Assembly (NCBI GenBank): GCA_934155185.1
Contig: CAKPGT010000005.1
Coordinates: 6,886-70,885 of the forward strand
DNA from: an uncultured Bacilli bacterium
GTDB lineage: Bacteria; Bacillota_I; Bacilli_A; RF39; UBA660
Reading direction: 5' to 3'
Length of the DNA stretch: 64,000 nt
The notes under the pieces were generated by a model that ran no database searches, had not been told where the DNA came from, and worked only from the letters and a program-made list of their open reading frames with translations. The translations under genes were made by a program, and so were the position numbers. This document shows, one piece after another, positions 7,710 to 16,068 of the stretch (positions within the stretch are counted from its first letter, which is position 1; the number at the start of each line of letters is the position of its first letter).

Positions 7710-9011
7710 ATGATAAATTTTAAAGAATATTTTGATAAAGAAATAACGATTTCTGGCTTTGCTGAAAAAGTTAGAAATTTACAGTGGGTACAGTTTATTG
7801 TACTTAGAAATGGAACACAAAGAGTTCAAATAACTATAGAAAAATCTGTAGAAGAAAATAAAGAAATGATAGATAAGGTAGCTACTTTAACTAATGAGTC
7901 TACTATTAAGGTAACCGGTATACTAAAGGAAAATGACAAGGTTAAAATGGGTGGTATGGAAATTATTCCATCAAGTATTGAGATAACTTCACTATCTGCA
8001 CCAGAACTTCCTATTAATATAACAAATAAAGATGCAGCTTTAATAGATACTAGAATGGATAACAGATTTCTTGATTTAAGAAATGATGTGAATTTTAACA
8101 TATTTAAAATTCAAAGTGAATTTGTAAGAGCTATGAGACAGTATCTTTATGATAATGACTTTACAGAGATTCACACTCCAAAACTTATTGGAGCTGCATC
8201 AGAGTCTGGTAGTGAGGTATTTGAGATAAAATATTTTGATACAAAAGCATATCTTGCACAGTCACCACAATTTTATAAACAGATGGCTATGGCATCAGGT
8301 TTTGGAAAGGTATTTGAAGTAGCACCATGCTTTAGAGCAGAAAACTCAAATACTAATAGACATGCTACAGAATTTACATCATTTGATATTGAGTTTAGTT
8401 ATATTAATTCTTATGAAGATGTAATGAATTTAGAAGAAGAATTAATTGTTGCAGGACTTAAGAGTGTAAAGGAAAAATACGGAGATTTAATAAAGGAATT
8501 GTATGGTGTTGATGTTGTTGTACCTACAAGACCATTTCCTAGAATAAAGCTTCAAGATTTATATAAAGAATTATCCAGCAAATATGGCTATAAAATTCCA
8601 GAACATGATGTAGGTGATATGAATGCTGAAGCTGAAAAACTAACAAGTAGATATGCTATGGAAACATATGGTCATGAATTTATATTTGTAACAGACTTTA
8701 GCAAAACAAAAAGAGCATTTTATCATATGAGAAAAAACGATATTCCGCAAGGATATGACCTCATATGGAAAGGTACTGAAATAACAACAGGAGCCCAAAG
8801 AGAGCATAGATATGACGTGCTAGAAGCACAGGCTAAAGAAAAGGGTCTAGGTGATGATATTAAATTCTATAAAGACTTCTTTAAATATGGCTGCCCACCA
8901 CATGGTGGATTTGCTCTTGGTATAGATAGAATGACTATGCTTTTACTTGGACTTCCATCTCTTAAAGAAACTATGTTTATATTTAGAGGTCCTAATAGAA
9001 TTACTCCATAA
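7710..9011 (+). CDS. aspS: Aspartyl-tRNA synthetase, short archaeal type
   Basis: A 433-residue class II synthetase: N-terminal OB-fold (about 1-100) and catalytic domain (about 125-433). Motif 2 is FRAENSNTNRHATEFTSFD, and motif 3 is GGFALGIDRMTMLLLGL ending in GPNRITP. The AspRS sequence QSPQFYKQ is present rather than the VSGQ of AsnRS. It lacks the roughly 120-residue GAD insertion of ordinary bacterial AspRS, so it belongs to the archaeal-type (AspRS2) group, many of which are non-discriminating and also charge tRNA-Asn. Whether this one is cannot be read from the sequence. It is translated in the hisS operon, as in Bacillus. Confidence 0.9.
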   Translation: MINFKEYFDKEITISGFAEKVRNLQWVQFIVLRNGTQRVQITIEKSVEENKEMIDKVATLTNESTIKVTGILKENDKVKMGGMEIIPSSIEITSLSAPELPINITNKDAALIDTRMDNRFLDLRNDVNFNIFKIQSEFVRAMRQYLYDNDFTEIHTPKLIGAASESGSEVFEIKYFDTKAYLAQSPQFYKQMAMASGFGKVFEVAPCFRAENSNTNRHATEFTSFDIEFSYINSYEDVMNLEEELIVAGLKSVKEKYGDLIKELYGVDVVVPTRPFPRIKLQDLYKELSSKYGYKIPEHDVGDMNAEAEKLTSRYAMETYGHEFIFVTDFSKTKRAFYHMRKNDIPQGYDLIWKGTEITTGAQREHRYDVLEAQAKEKGLGDDIKFYKDFFKYGCPPHGGFALGIDRMTMLLLGLPSLKETMFIFRGPNRITP

Positions 9012-9030
9012 ATAAATTAATAATGTAAAG

Positions 9031-9056
9031 ACTTCACACAGCGTGAAGTTTTTATT
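9031..9056 (+). terminator. Terminator of the hisS-aspS operon
   Basis: ACTTCAC-ACAGC-GTGAAGT followed by TTTTATTG, 20 bases after the aspS stop. Confidence 0.85.
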
Positions 9057-9113
9057 GTTTTTTAAAAGAAAATAATATATAATTATTTTAGTATGAGGAT
9101 AGGAAGCGATAGT

Positions 9114-9764
9114 ATGAGAAATGACCTACTTGATTTAGAAACTGATTTTGCTAATAACGAGTATTTTGGTACTAATGTATGGACAGAAGAAAAATACCGT
9201 GTTATAAGTGGTGGAAATAAAGTTCTTTTATCAGCACCACACTCAGTTAATCAAATTCGTGGCGATGATGTAAGGGATGCTGAAAAATATACAGGTGCAC
9301 TTGTTAGATATTTATGTAACTCAACTAGCTCATATGGTATATTTGAAATATTTACACACGCTGATCCTAATAATGATATAGAAAATGACTATAAAAACGC
9401 AGTCATTAACCTAATTAATACTTATAATATTAAATTATTAATAGACGTTCACTCTAGTAAATTTAAAGACGATACAGATATTGATATAGTTACAAATAAA
9501 AGAGAAACTTTGGTAGGTAAAAATGAGTTATTTGATAAAATAAAAGACCTTGGGGTGAGATATAATTTAAAAATAGATGAAAATAATGTTCCAAACAAAG
9601 ATATGGAAAATGAAATAATAAGTGTATCATCATTATTATGCGGTATTCCATCTATTAGAGTAGTTATAAATGAAGAAAAACTAGATGTTATAGGTAATGA
9701 AGAGATAGTTTCAAAAATCGTAAACTTACTTGAAGAATTTATATCATATTTTAATTATTCTTAA
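9114..9764 (+). CDS. N-formylglutamate amidohydrolase-like protein
   Basis: About 216 residues. The start at 9114 is preferred because AGGAAG lies seven bases upstream; an in-frame ATG at 9093 has no ribosome site. Recognisable are VLLSAPHSVNQIRG (His/Arg near residue 45), followed by KYTGALVRYLC and LIDVHSSK, the order of metal-binding and substrate motifs in the N-formylglutamate amidohydrolase superfamily (zinc hydrolases). The substrate is unknown; no his-utilisation genes lie nearby. It sits alone between a terminator and the 6S RNA promoter. Confidence 0.7.
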   Translation: MRNDLLDLETDFANNEYFGTNVWTEEKYRVISGGNKVLLSAPHSVNQIRGDDVRDAEKYTGALVRYLCNSTSSYGIFEIFTHADPNNDIENDYKNAVINLINTYNIKLLIDVHSSKFKDDTDIDIVTNKRETLVGKNELFDKIKDLGVRYNLKIDENNVPNKDMENEIISVSSLLCGIPSIRVVINEEKLDVIGNEEIVSKIVNLLEEFISYFNYS

Positions 9765-9784
9765 TGTAAAATTATAATATTTAC

Positions 9785-9814
9785 TTGTATATTTATACTA
9801 ATTAGTGATATAAT
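9785..9814 (+). promoter_or_regulatory. Promoter of 6S RNA
   Basis: TTGTAT (9785-9790), 18 bp, then an extended -10 TGATATAAT (TATAAT at 9809-9814). Transcription should start about 9820. Confidence 0.7.
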
Positions 9815-9819
9815 ATAGA

Positions 9820-9997
9820 TGTCCTGGAGATATCGCAAGCTAGCACATTTAACCCGCTAAGATATTATAGGGAATCAGAATCAATGATGGTGTTCATGCT
9901 TAAATTTATTTAAGAAGTCTAAAGTCATTGTGGGATGCCCACCTGCTTTGTTTGCAGGTTTATCTTGTTAGTAAGCGACCCTCTGGGTCATTTTTTG
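9820..9997 (+). ncRNA. ssrS: 6S RNA
   Basis: About 178 nt, the normal 6S size. The 5' end (CCTGGAGATATCGCAAGC) resembles the E. coli 6S 5' segment (TCTGAGATGTTCGCAAGC). The ends pair as a closing stem: ATGTCCTGGAG with CTCTGGGTCAT, followed directly by a T-run that ends the RNA. The interior is two long imperfect arms around an unpaired bubble, the open-promoter mimic that binds sigma-A RNA polymerase. The position between aspS and tcdA/rarA matches B. subtilis bsrA. The call rests on sequence likeness, fold and synteny; no covariance model was run. Confidence 0.85.
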
Positions 9998-10016
9998 TTA
10001 TAATGAGGTAAAAACT

Positions 10017-10697
10017 ATGAATAGAGAATTAAGGACTGAAAAAATAATTGGAAAAAGTAATATAAATAAACTTAAAAATACATCTGTCTTGCTAGTTGGA
10101 GTGGGTGGGGTAGGCGGCTCTTGCCTTGAGATGTTAGCAAGATCTGGCATTGGAAATATTACCATAGTTGATTATGATATATTTGAGGAAAGTAATTTAA
10201 ATAGACAAATTTTAAGTTTAGAAAATAATATTGGCGAATGTAAAACAACAGTTGCCAAAAAAAGAGTAAAAAGTATAAATTCAGATATAGTAGTTAAAGA
10301 AATAAATAAAAAGTTAGATGATGTAGTAATTAATGAAATACCAAGAACTAATTATATAATAGATGCATGTGATGATATTAATGCAAAAGTGCTATTAATT
10401 AAATATGCTATTAAAAATAATATTAAAATAATATCATCATGTGGTACGGGAAATAGGATTAAACCTTCTAAGCTTAAAGTTTCTAACATATGGAAAACAG
10501 AATATGATCCACTTGCAAAAAAATTAAGACAATATCTTAGAAAAGAAAATATAAGCTATAAAGTACCAGTTGTATATTCTGAAGAAGTGCCATTAATAAA
10601 ATCTAGTGGATATGTAGGTTCTATGGCAATGGTACCTAATTGTGCTGGAATCATGCTTGCTAGTTATGTTATAAATGATGTCATAAAAGGCATATAA
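10017..10697 (+). CDS. tcdA: tRNA threonylcarbamoyladenosine dehydratase (TcdA/YrvM, ThiF family)
   Basis: A 226-residue ThiF/MoeB/E1-like enzyme that uses ATP to cyclise t6A37 of ANN-decoding tRNAs to ct6A. It has the nucleotide loop VGVGGVGGS (about residues 27-35), then IVDYDIFEESNLNRQ with the Arg used in ATP binding, and IIDACDD. AATGAGG precedes the ATG. Located just after 6S RNA, as yrvM is in Bacillus. A catalytic Cys lies in ISSCGTGNR, as in TcdA. Confidence 0.88.
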   Translation: MNRELRTEKIIGKSNINKLKNTSVLLVGVGGVGGSCLEMLARSGIGNITIVDYDIFEESNLNRQILSLENNIGECKTTVAKKRVKSINSDIVVKEINKKLDDVVINEIPRTNYIIDACDDINAKVLLIKYAIKNNIKIISSCGTGNRIKPSKLKVSNIWKTEYDPLAKKLRQYLRKENISYKVPVVYSEEVPLIKSSGYVGSMAMVPNCAGIMLASYVINDVIKGI

Positions 10698-10759
10698 TAT
10701 ATTGAATTATCTTGAATTAAATGATACAATTATTACAGTAAAATGGGAGTTGAAAATAG

Positions 10760-12040
10760 ATGAAAAAGAAAATAATATTAATGCTATTTTTTCTAATAAG
10801 CATATTTACATTTAATGCTAATGTAATAGCCTTAGATGATTTTAATATAGAATGTCCGAAGTCAATTATAGCAGGTACACCATTTACATGTAATATTACG
10901 ACTAGTAAAACCATAATGATTAATACGGACTTGAAAGTTTATGAAGGATCAACATTACTTAAAACTAGTGGTAAAATCACATTTAAAGCTGCTAAGGAAG
11001 GCACATACGATATAAGTTTAACAAGTGAAGATAACGTAAATACATATAAAACCCTTACTATAAATGTTACTAAAGCACCTGAAGTTACAACAACTACCAC
11101 TACAAAGAAAAAATCTAGTAATAATTTCTTAAAAACTATAACTATAAATGGTGAGGCTTTGGATGTTTTTGCTAAAGACAAAACAAAATACTATTTAGAT
11201 GTTACAAATGATGTAACTAAAATAACTATAGATGCTAAGGCGGAAGAGGAAAGTGCTAATGTAGAAATAAACGGTTCTAAAAGTCTTGAAGTTGGTGATA
11301 ATGAATATACTATTGGTGTTACAGCTGAGGATAATTCAACTAAATTTTATAAAATTATAGTCACTAGAGCAGAGGGAGCTAAATCCTCAAATACTGATAT
11401 AAAGAGTATAAAGATAAAGGGATACAAATTAAGTTTTGATAAAAGTTCAAAGACATTTTATTTGAATGTTGCCAAAGAAGATACAGAACTTGACATAACA
11501 GTTAATACTAGTGATAAAAATGCTAGCTATGAAATTAAAGATAATGAAAATTTAAAAGATGGTAGTGAAATAAAGATAATTGTTACCGCTGAGGATGGAA
11601 AAACTGATACATATAGAATTATAATTCAAAAAAATAGTAAAAGTATAATGCCTATTATTATAATTGCTAGTGCTGTTTTAGTAATTATATTATTGATAAT
11701 ATTAATCATTATTACAAAAAAGAAAAAGAAGAATAAAAATAATAAGGAAAATAATTCAGAAAAAAATAACGATATTAAAAAAGTATATAGTAAAAAAGCA
11801 GATAATAAAGTAAATACATATGAAAATGAGAAAACCATTGAAATGAAAACAATTAGTAGTCCTAGTAATATTCATACTGAAGTTATGAATGATGACGTTC
11901 ATATTGACAATGACGAAGAAGCTACTAGAATATTTACTTATGAAAAAGATGATATTTTACCTAATCAAGATGAAGATATTACTAATAAAATAAATGAAAC
12001 TATCGAAAAAAGCTTAACATTTGATGATGAAGACATTTAA
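10760..12040 (+). CDS. Cell-surface protein with cadherin-like beta-sandwich repeats
   Basis: 426 residues: signal peptide (residues 1-24), an N-terminal beta domain (about 27-108) with a Cys pair (ECP...FTCN), a Thr linker, and two cadherin-like beta-sandwich repeats at about 122-205 and 210-292. Each repeat follows the pattern I-x-I-x-G...F...YxLxV...V.I.A...A...I...NxxxxGxNxYxIxVTAEDGxTxxYxIxIxR. A strong transmembrane helix (about 295-317), a Lys/Asn stretch and an acidic cytoplasmic tail of about 100 residues follow. Extracellular adhesion or scaffolding is inferred from the domain type; the partner is unknown. Confidence 0.8.
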   Translation: MKKKIILMLFFLISIFTFNANVIALDDFNIECPKSIIAGTPFTCNITTSKTIMINTDLKVYEGSTLLKTSGKITFKAAKEGTYDISLTSEDNVNTYKTLTINVTKAPEVTTTTTTKKKSSNNFLKTITINGEALDVFAKDKTKYYLDVTNDVTKITIDAKAEEESANVEINGSKSLEVGDNEYTIGVTAEDNSTKFYKIIVTRAEGAKSSNTDIKSIKIKGYKLSFDKSSKTFYLNVAKEDTELDITVNTSDKNASYEIKDNENLKDGSEIKIIVTAEDGKTDTYRIIIQKNSKSIMPIIIIASAVLVIILLIILIIITKKKKKNKNNKENNSEKNNDIKKVYSKKADNKVNTYENEKTIEMKTISSPSNIHTEVMNDDVHIDNDEEATRIFTYEKDDILPNQDEDITNKINETIEKSLTFDDEDI

Positions 12041-12070
12041 AAAGTAAAGAGATTAATTTTCTTTACTTTT
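12040..12070. terminator. Bidirectional terminator between the surface-protein gene and rarA
   Basis: AAAAGTAAAG and CTTTACTTTT pair around an 11-base loop, with T-runs on both strands. It serves the convergent genes ending at 12040 and 12053. Confidence 0.8.
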
Positions 12071-13267
12071 TCTTTTTTCTATATTTTTTAGTGTCTCGGC
12101 AAGTACGTGCTCGTATTTATTATTTTTAGGTTTGTAATAAACTCTATTTTTTAATTCATCAGGTAAGTATTGTTGAACGACATAACTTCCAGGATAGTCA
12201 TGAGGGTATTTATAGCCAAAGCCTTGCGCATTTATATGACTTGGAATCTTTGGAGTGTTACCATTTTCTACATCCTTTAAGGCTAGTTCTAATGCTACAT
12301 GGGCACTATTTGATTTAGGAGAAAGGCACATATCTATAATCATACATCCAAGTGGTATTCTAGCCTCTGGAAGTCCAATTCTTTCACATGCATTTATACA
12401 TGCATCAACTCTAACTCCAATATTTGGATTAGCAAGTCCTATGTCTTCATAAGCAATAACACTCATTCTTCTATATATACTATCTAAGTCACCAGAAGAT
12501 ATTAGCCTTGCTAAATAGTGGAGTGCTGCATTAACATCAGACCCTCTTATTGATTTTTGAAAAGCTGATAAAACGTCATAATGTCCCGTTTCATTTTCAT
12601 CCATTGAATTAGCTGCTTTGTTATTTACACTTTTAATTAATTCATTTGTTATAACTTTATTGCCAGCATAGTAAGCAATCTCAAGCAAGTTTATTGCAAA
12701 CCTATAATCTCCATTAGATATAGTTGCAATAAGATTTAACGAATCATTATCAATTTTTATATCGGGTAATTCTTTAATAACTTTTTTAAGTCCTAACACT
12801 ATATCACTACTGTTTAACGAATAAAGTTCAAATATTTGGCACCTACTTCTTATTGCAGGGTTAATTTTGTGATATGGATTAGAAGTAGTAAGACCAATTA
12901 AAATAATTTTTCCATTTTCAAGTAAAGGAAGTAAAAGATCTTGCTTATCTTTATTTAGTCTATGTATCTCATCTACTACTAATACAATAACATCATATAT
13001 CTTAGTTTCTTCGAAAACAACTTCAAAATCCTTCTTATTATTAACAGTTGCATTTAAAAATCTATGTCTAATTCCAAGTTCATTTACCATAGCACTAGCG
13101 ATAGAAGTTTTTCCAATACCCGGTGGTCCATATAAAATCATTGAGAAAATACGCCCATTTTTAACAAAATTTGTTAGTATTTTACCATCTCCAATAAGAT
13201 GCGTTTGACCTATAATATCACTCAATTTATTTGGCCTTAATCTATTTGCAAGTGGTTCATTATTCAT
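12053..13267 (-). CDS. rarA: Replication-associated recombination protein A (AAA+ ATPase)
   Basis: A 404-residue clamp-loader-like ATPase of the RarA/MgsA/WRNIP1 family acting at stalled forks. The N-terminus LANRLRPNKLSDIIGQTHLIG is typical. Walker A is GPPGIGKTS, Walker B VVDEIHRLNK, and sensor 1 is LIGLTTSNPY. The C-terminal tetramerisation domain contains SIRGSDVNAALHYLARLISSGD, and the end has the usual YKYPHDYPGSYVVQQYLPDEL. Slightly shorter than most homologues but complete. It follows 6S RNA and tcdA, a conserved Firmicutes arrangement. Confidence 0.97.
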   Translation of the reverse strand: MNNEPLANRLRPNKLSDIIGQTHLIGDGKILTNFVKNGRIFSMILYGPPGIGKTSIASAMVNELGIRHRFLNATVNNKKDFEVVFEETKIYDVIVLVVDEIHRLNKDKQDLLLPLLENGKIILIGLTTSNPYHKINPAIRSRCQIFELYSLNSSDIVLGLKKVIKELPDIKIDNDSLNLIATISNGDYRFAINLLEIAYYAGNKVITNELIKSVNNKAANSMDENETGHYDVLSAFQKSIRGSDVNAALHYLARLISSGDLDSIYRRMSVIAYEDIGLANPNIGVRVDACINACERIGLPEARIPLGCMIIDMCLSPKSNSAHVALELALKDVENGNTPKIPSHINAQGFGYKYPHDYPGSYVVQQYLPDELKNRVYYKPKNNKYEHVLAETLKNIEKRKSKEN

Positions 13268-13330
13268 ATTAATCGCCTCATTAATATTATATCAATGTTA
13301 AGTTAATTTGTAAAATAGCTATATGTAGCA

Positions 13331-13359
13331 TTGAAAAAAACTCATCTATTATGTATACT
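13331..13359 (+). promoter_or_regulatory. Sigma-A promoter of the xerD-phosphohexomutase operon
   Basis: TTGAAA (13331-13336), 17-bp spacer, TATACT (13354-13359). An AGGGGTGGG ribosome site follows near 13373. Confidence 0.6.
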
Positions 13360-13388
13360 ATTATATGTAGATTAGGGGTGGGTATGCC

Positions 13389-14273
13389 ATGCAAGATTTG
13401 ATAAATGAATATACAAATTATATATATATAGAAAAAAAGCTTAGTAATAATACAAAAGATGCTTATAAAAGAGATTTAATATCATTTAGTAATTATCTTA
13501 ATAATAAAGAGATAAGTAAAATTAATAGTACTGACATAAAAAGTTATATTAAACATTTAAATGATATAAAGGATAAAGATAGAACAATTGCTAGAAAAAT
13601 AGTTAGTGTAAGAACTTTTTTTGACTATCTTATGATGAATAAAATAATAAAGGAAAATCCATGTGAAAAAATTGAATCCCCTAAACTTAGAAAGAGTTTA
13701 CCTAAAGTATTAAGTATAGAAGATGTTGACAAATTACTTAGTCTTAAAGCAAATACTCCACTAGAATATAGGAATAAAGCTATGATAGAGCTTATGTATG
13801 ATGCTGGTTTAAGAGTAAGTGAGCTCGTTAATTTAGAAGTTAATAATATTAATTTAAAAGATTGCTATGTAAGATGTTTTGGTAAGGGTAAAAAAGAGAG
13901 AATAGTACCTCTTGGAGATATAGCAATAGAAGTATTAGATAAGTATATAAATATATATAGAGATTCATTATTAAAAGGATACTTTACTGATAAATTATTT
14001 ATTAGTAGCTATGGAAAGGGAATTACGAGGCAAGGCTTTTTTAAGATACTTAAAAGTGAGGCTAAAAAAGCAGGCATTACAAAGGAATTTTCACCTCACA
14101 CACTAAGACATTCATTTGCAACACATTTACTTGAATATGGGGCTGATTTAAGCTCTATAAGTGAATTATTAGGACATGAAAACGTTAAAACAACACAGAT
14201 ATATACACATATATCAAATAATAAAAAAAGAAAGGATTACGAGGAGTATCATCCACGTAATAAAATGGTATAA
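13389..14273 (+). CDS. xerD: Tyrosine recombinase XerD
   Basis: A 294-residue site-specific recombinase that resolves chromosome dimers with XerC at dif. The N-terminal SAM-like core-binding domain covers about 1-85. The catalytic domain has all expected residues: Arg in DAGLRVSEL, Lys in GKGKKER, His/Arg in HTLRHSFATHL, His in LGHENVKTT and the nucleophilic Tyr in QIYTHI. The start uses AGGGGTGGG upstream. It is three bases before the next gene. XerD rather than XerC is chosen from the spoIIM-xerD neighbourhood common in Firmicutes; a distinct XerC is not in this window. Confidence 0.88.
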   Translation: MQDLINEYTNYIYIEKKLSNNTKDAYKRDLISFSNYLNNKEISKINSTDIKSYIKHLNDIKDKDRTIARKIVSVRTFFDYLMMNKIIKENPCEKIESPKLRKSLPKVLSIEDVDKLLSLKANTPLEYRNKAMIELMYDAGLRVSELVNLEVNNINLKDCYVRCFGKGKKERIVPLGDIAIEVLDKYINIYRDSLLKGYFTDKLFISSYGKGITRQGFFKILKSEAKKAGITKEFSPHTLRHSFATHLLEYGADLSSISELLGHENVKTTQIYTHISNNKKRKDYEEYHPRNKMV

Positions 14274-14275
14274 AT

Positions 14276-15631
14276 ATGGAGATAGTAAAAGAAGCATTTA
14301 GAAGCTATGATATAAGGGGAGTATATGGCAGTGAAATAACTAATGAACTTGCTTATTTAGTTGGAAGAGCATTTGGAAGTATTTCAAAAAACGTAGTAAT
14401 TGTAGGCCATGATGCTAGAGTATCATCTAATGCACTTAATACGAATTTAATAAAAGGACTAATGGAATCCGGAGTTAAAGTAATCGATATAGGATTAGTT
14501 ACGACGCCTATGCTTTATTATGCAAGAGAATTATTTAATGAGCCATATGCTATTATGATAACGGCATCACACTGCGCTAAGGAATATAATGGCTTTAAGC
14601 TATGTGATGATACTGGATGCATGTATGGGAACGAAATACAAGAACTTTTAAATTTCATATTAAAAGGTGAATTTAAAAAAGCTCATGGTATGGTTGAACC
14701 TTATGATATAACATATGATTACAGAAAATTAATGAATAATAAAATAAATATTGGCAGTAGAAAACTAAAAGTAGTTGTAGACTGTGGTAATGGAACTACA
14801 TCTTATATTAACCCTTCTATAATTAAAGATTGGGGTGTTAATTTAATACCATTATACTGCGATTCTAATCCAGATTTCCCAAATCATATACCAGATCCTG
14901 CAGTTGAAGATAATATGATTGACTTAGAGCGAAAAGTAAAAGAAGAAGGTGCTGATTTAGGTATTGCTTTTGATGGTGATGGTGACAGAATTGGAATAGT
15001 AGATGAAAAAGGAAACTTAGTCAAAACTGATATGTTCATGCTTATAATATGGAAATCTATTTATAAAACCTGCAAGAATAAGACAGCATCTTTTGATGTA
15101 AAATGTTCTAAAGCTTTAAAAGAATCTCTAGAAGCACTAGGTCTTAAAACAGCATATAATAAAACGGGGCACTCTTACCTTAAAAAAGCTATTAAAGATA
15201 ATAATTACGATTTTGCTGGTGAATTTTCAGGTCATGTATGTTTTAATGATGAATTTTATGGTTATGATGATGCATTATATGCTGCAGGAAGATTACTTAG
15301 AATTTTATCTAATACAGATAGCAATGTATCTGACTATTTTATAGGTGTTCCAAAATATGTAACATCTAAGGAAGAATATATAAGAGTTGGAGAAGAAAAT
15401 AAGGATAGAATTGTTAATAAAGTAAAGGAATACGCTATATCTAAAGGTTATGAACTAATTACAATTGATGGTGTTAGAATAGAATATCAAGGAGGTTTTG
15501 CACTTGTTAGGAAATCAAACACTTCACCATGTTTAACTGTAAGATTTGAAGGTAAAACAGAAGAAGAGATGAATATGCATAAAGAAGAAATAATGAATTT
15601 AATAAATGAAGAAGTAGCTAACGCACGATAA
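14276..15631 (+). CDS. Phosphomannomutase/phosphoglucomutase
   Basis: A 451-residue alpha-D-phosphohexomutase interconverting hexose 1- and 6-phosphates. Visible are the N-terminal FRSYDIRGVYG, the phosphoserine loop ITASHCAKEYNGFK (Ser about residue 100), the Mg loop DGDGDR (about 236-241), the sugar-binding GEFSGH (about 318) and the C-terminal phosphate loop RFEGKTEEEM. The loop reads TASHCAKE instead of the usual TASHNPxx, which leaves the Ser and His intact. Translated with xerD. Substrate preference cannot be told from sequence. Confidence 0.9.
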   Translation: MEIVKEAFRSYDIRGVYGSEITNELAYLVGRAFGSISKNVVIVGHDARVSSNALNTNLIKGLMESGVKVIDIGLVTTPMLYYARELFNEPYAIMITASHCAKEYNGFKLCDDTGCMYGNEIQELLNFILKGEFKKAHGMVEPYDITYDYRKLMNNKINIGSRKLKVVVDCGNGTTSYINPSIIKDWGVNLIPLYCDSNPDFPNHIPDPAVEDNMIDLERKVKEEGADLGIAFDGDGDRIGIVDEKGNLVKTDMFMLIIWKSIYKTCKNKTASFDVKCSKALKESLEALGLKTAYNKTGHSYLKKAIKDNNYDFAGEFSGHVCFNDEFYGYDDALYAAGRLLRILSNTDSNVSDYFIGVPKYVTSKEEYIRVGEENKDRIVNKVKEYAISKGYELITIDGVRIEYQGGFALVRKSNTSPCLTVRFEGKTEEEMNMHKEEIMNLINEEVANAR

Positions 15632-15679
15632 TGATGCACACTAAAGCGTAATTATAATTTATATATAATGCTATACAAA

Positions 15680-15724
15680 AAACTACCATGATAATAGTTA
15701 TATTGTTATTTTGGTAGTTTATTT
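15680..15724 (+). terminator. Terminator of the xerD operon
   Basis: AAACTACCA (15680-15688) pairs with TGGTAGTTT (15712-15720), with additional AT pairs inside, then ATTTA. Confidence 0.7.
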
Positions 15725-15751
15725 AATTGCATGACTTTCCTATCATAAAAT

Positions 15752-15869
15752 AAAAAAAAACTCTATCAATAGATAGAAGTTTTCAAGCATTTACAACTGG
15801 GCTCACTTATTACTCGCTAGCCACCTGGAAGCGAGAAACATTTACATTTTGTTGCACTCATCTAAATGC
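15752..15869 (-). ncRNA. Unassigned structured small RNA
   Basis: A free-standing minus-strand unit of about 118 nt in a 437-base stretch without a gene (15632-16068). A consensus promoter starts it and a hairpin (ACTTCTATC/GATAGAGT) plus nine Ts ends it. Inside are two clear stems: GTTGCA/TGCAAC and CTCGCT/AGCGAG. The direct repeat TGTAAATG occurs on each side of the second stem. No supported open frame (a 14-codon ATG frame lacks a ribosome site). It does not match SRP RNA, tmRNA, RNase P or 6S patterns. The rest of the stretch (15905-16068) shows nothing but the ZIP gene leader. Confidence 0.65.
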
Positions 15870-15875
15870 AACAAT

Positions 15876-15904
15876 AATATACTATATTTTATGCAGAAAG
15901 TCAA
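15876..15904 (-). promoter_or_regulatory. Promoter of the unassigned small RNA
   Basis: On the minus strand TTGACT (15904-15899), exactly 17 bp, TATATT (15881-15876). Confidence 0.7.
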
Positions 15905-16068
15905 TTCTTTGACATAAAATCGGCAAATTTTAGATTTGCATTAATATTATATGAAAGTAATATTTTTTTAAACATGACAAATCAAATTTTAAAACTAATT
16001 TGCTTGATTCATATAAACATTTATATAAAATAATTTCATACACTTAAAATAGATAGTGAGGAATTAAA

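Noticed and set aside
9093..9113. Upstream ATG of the N-formylglutamate amidohydrolase-like gene as start
   Set aside because: No ribosome site before 9093, whereas AGGAAG is well spaced before ATG 9114.
15752..15869. SRP RNA, tmRNA or RNase P identity for the small RNA
   Set aside because: None of their conserved core sequences is present (no GGAAGGAAGCAG loop, no tRNA-like end with tag frame, no GAAAGTCCGGGC).
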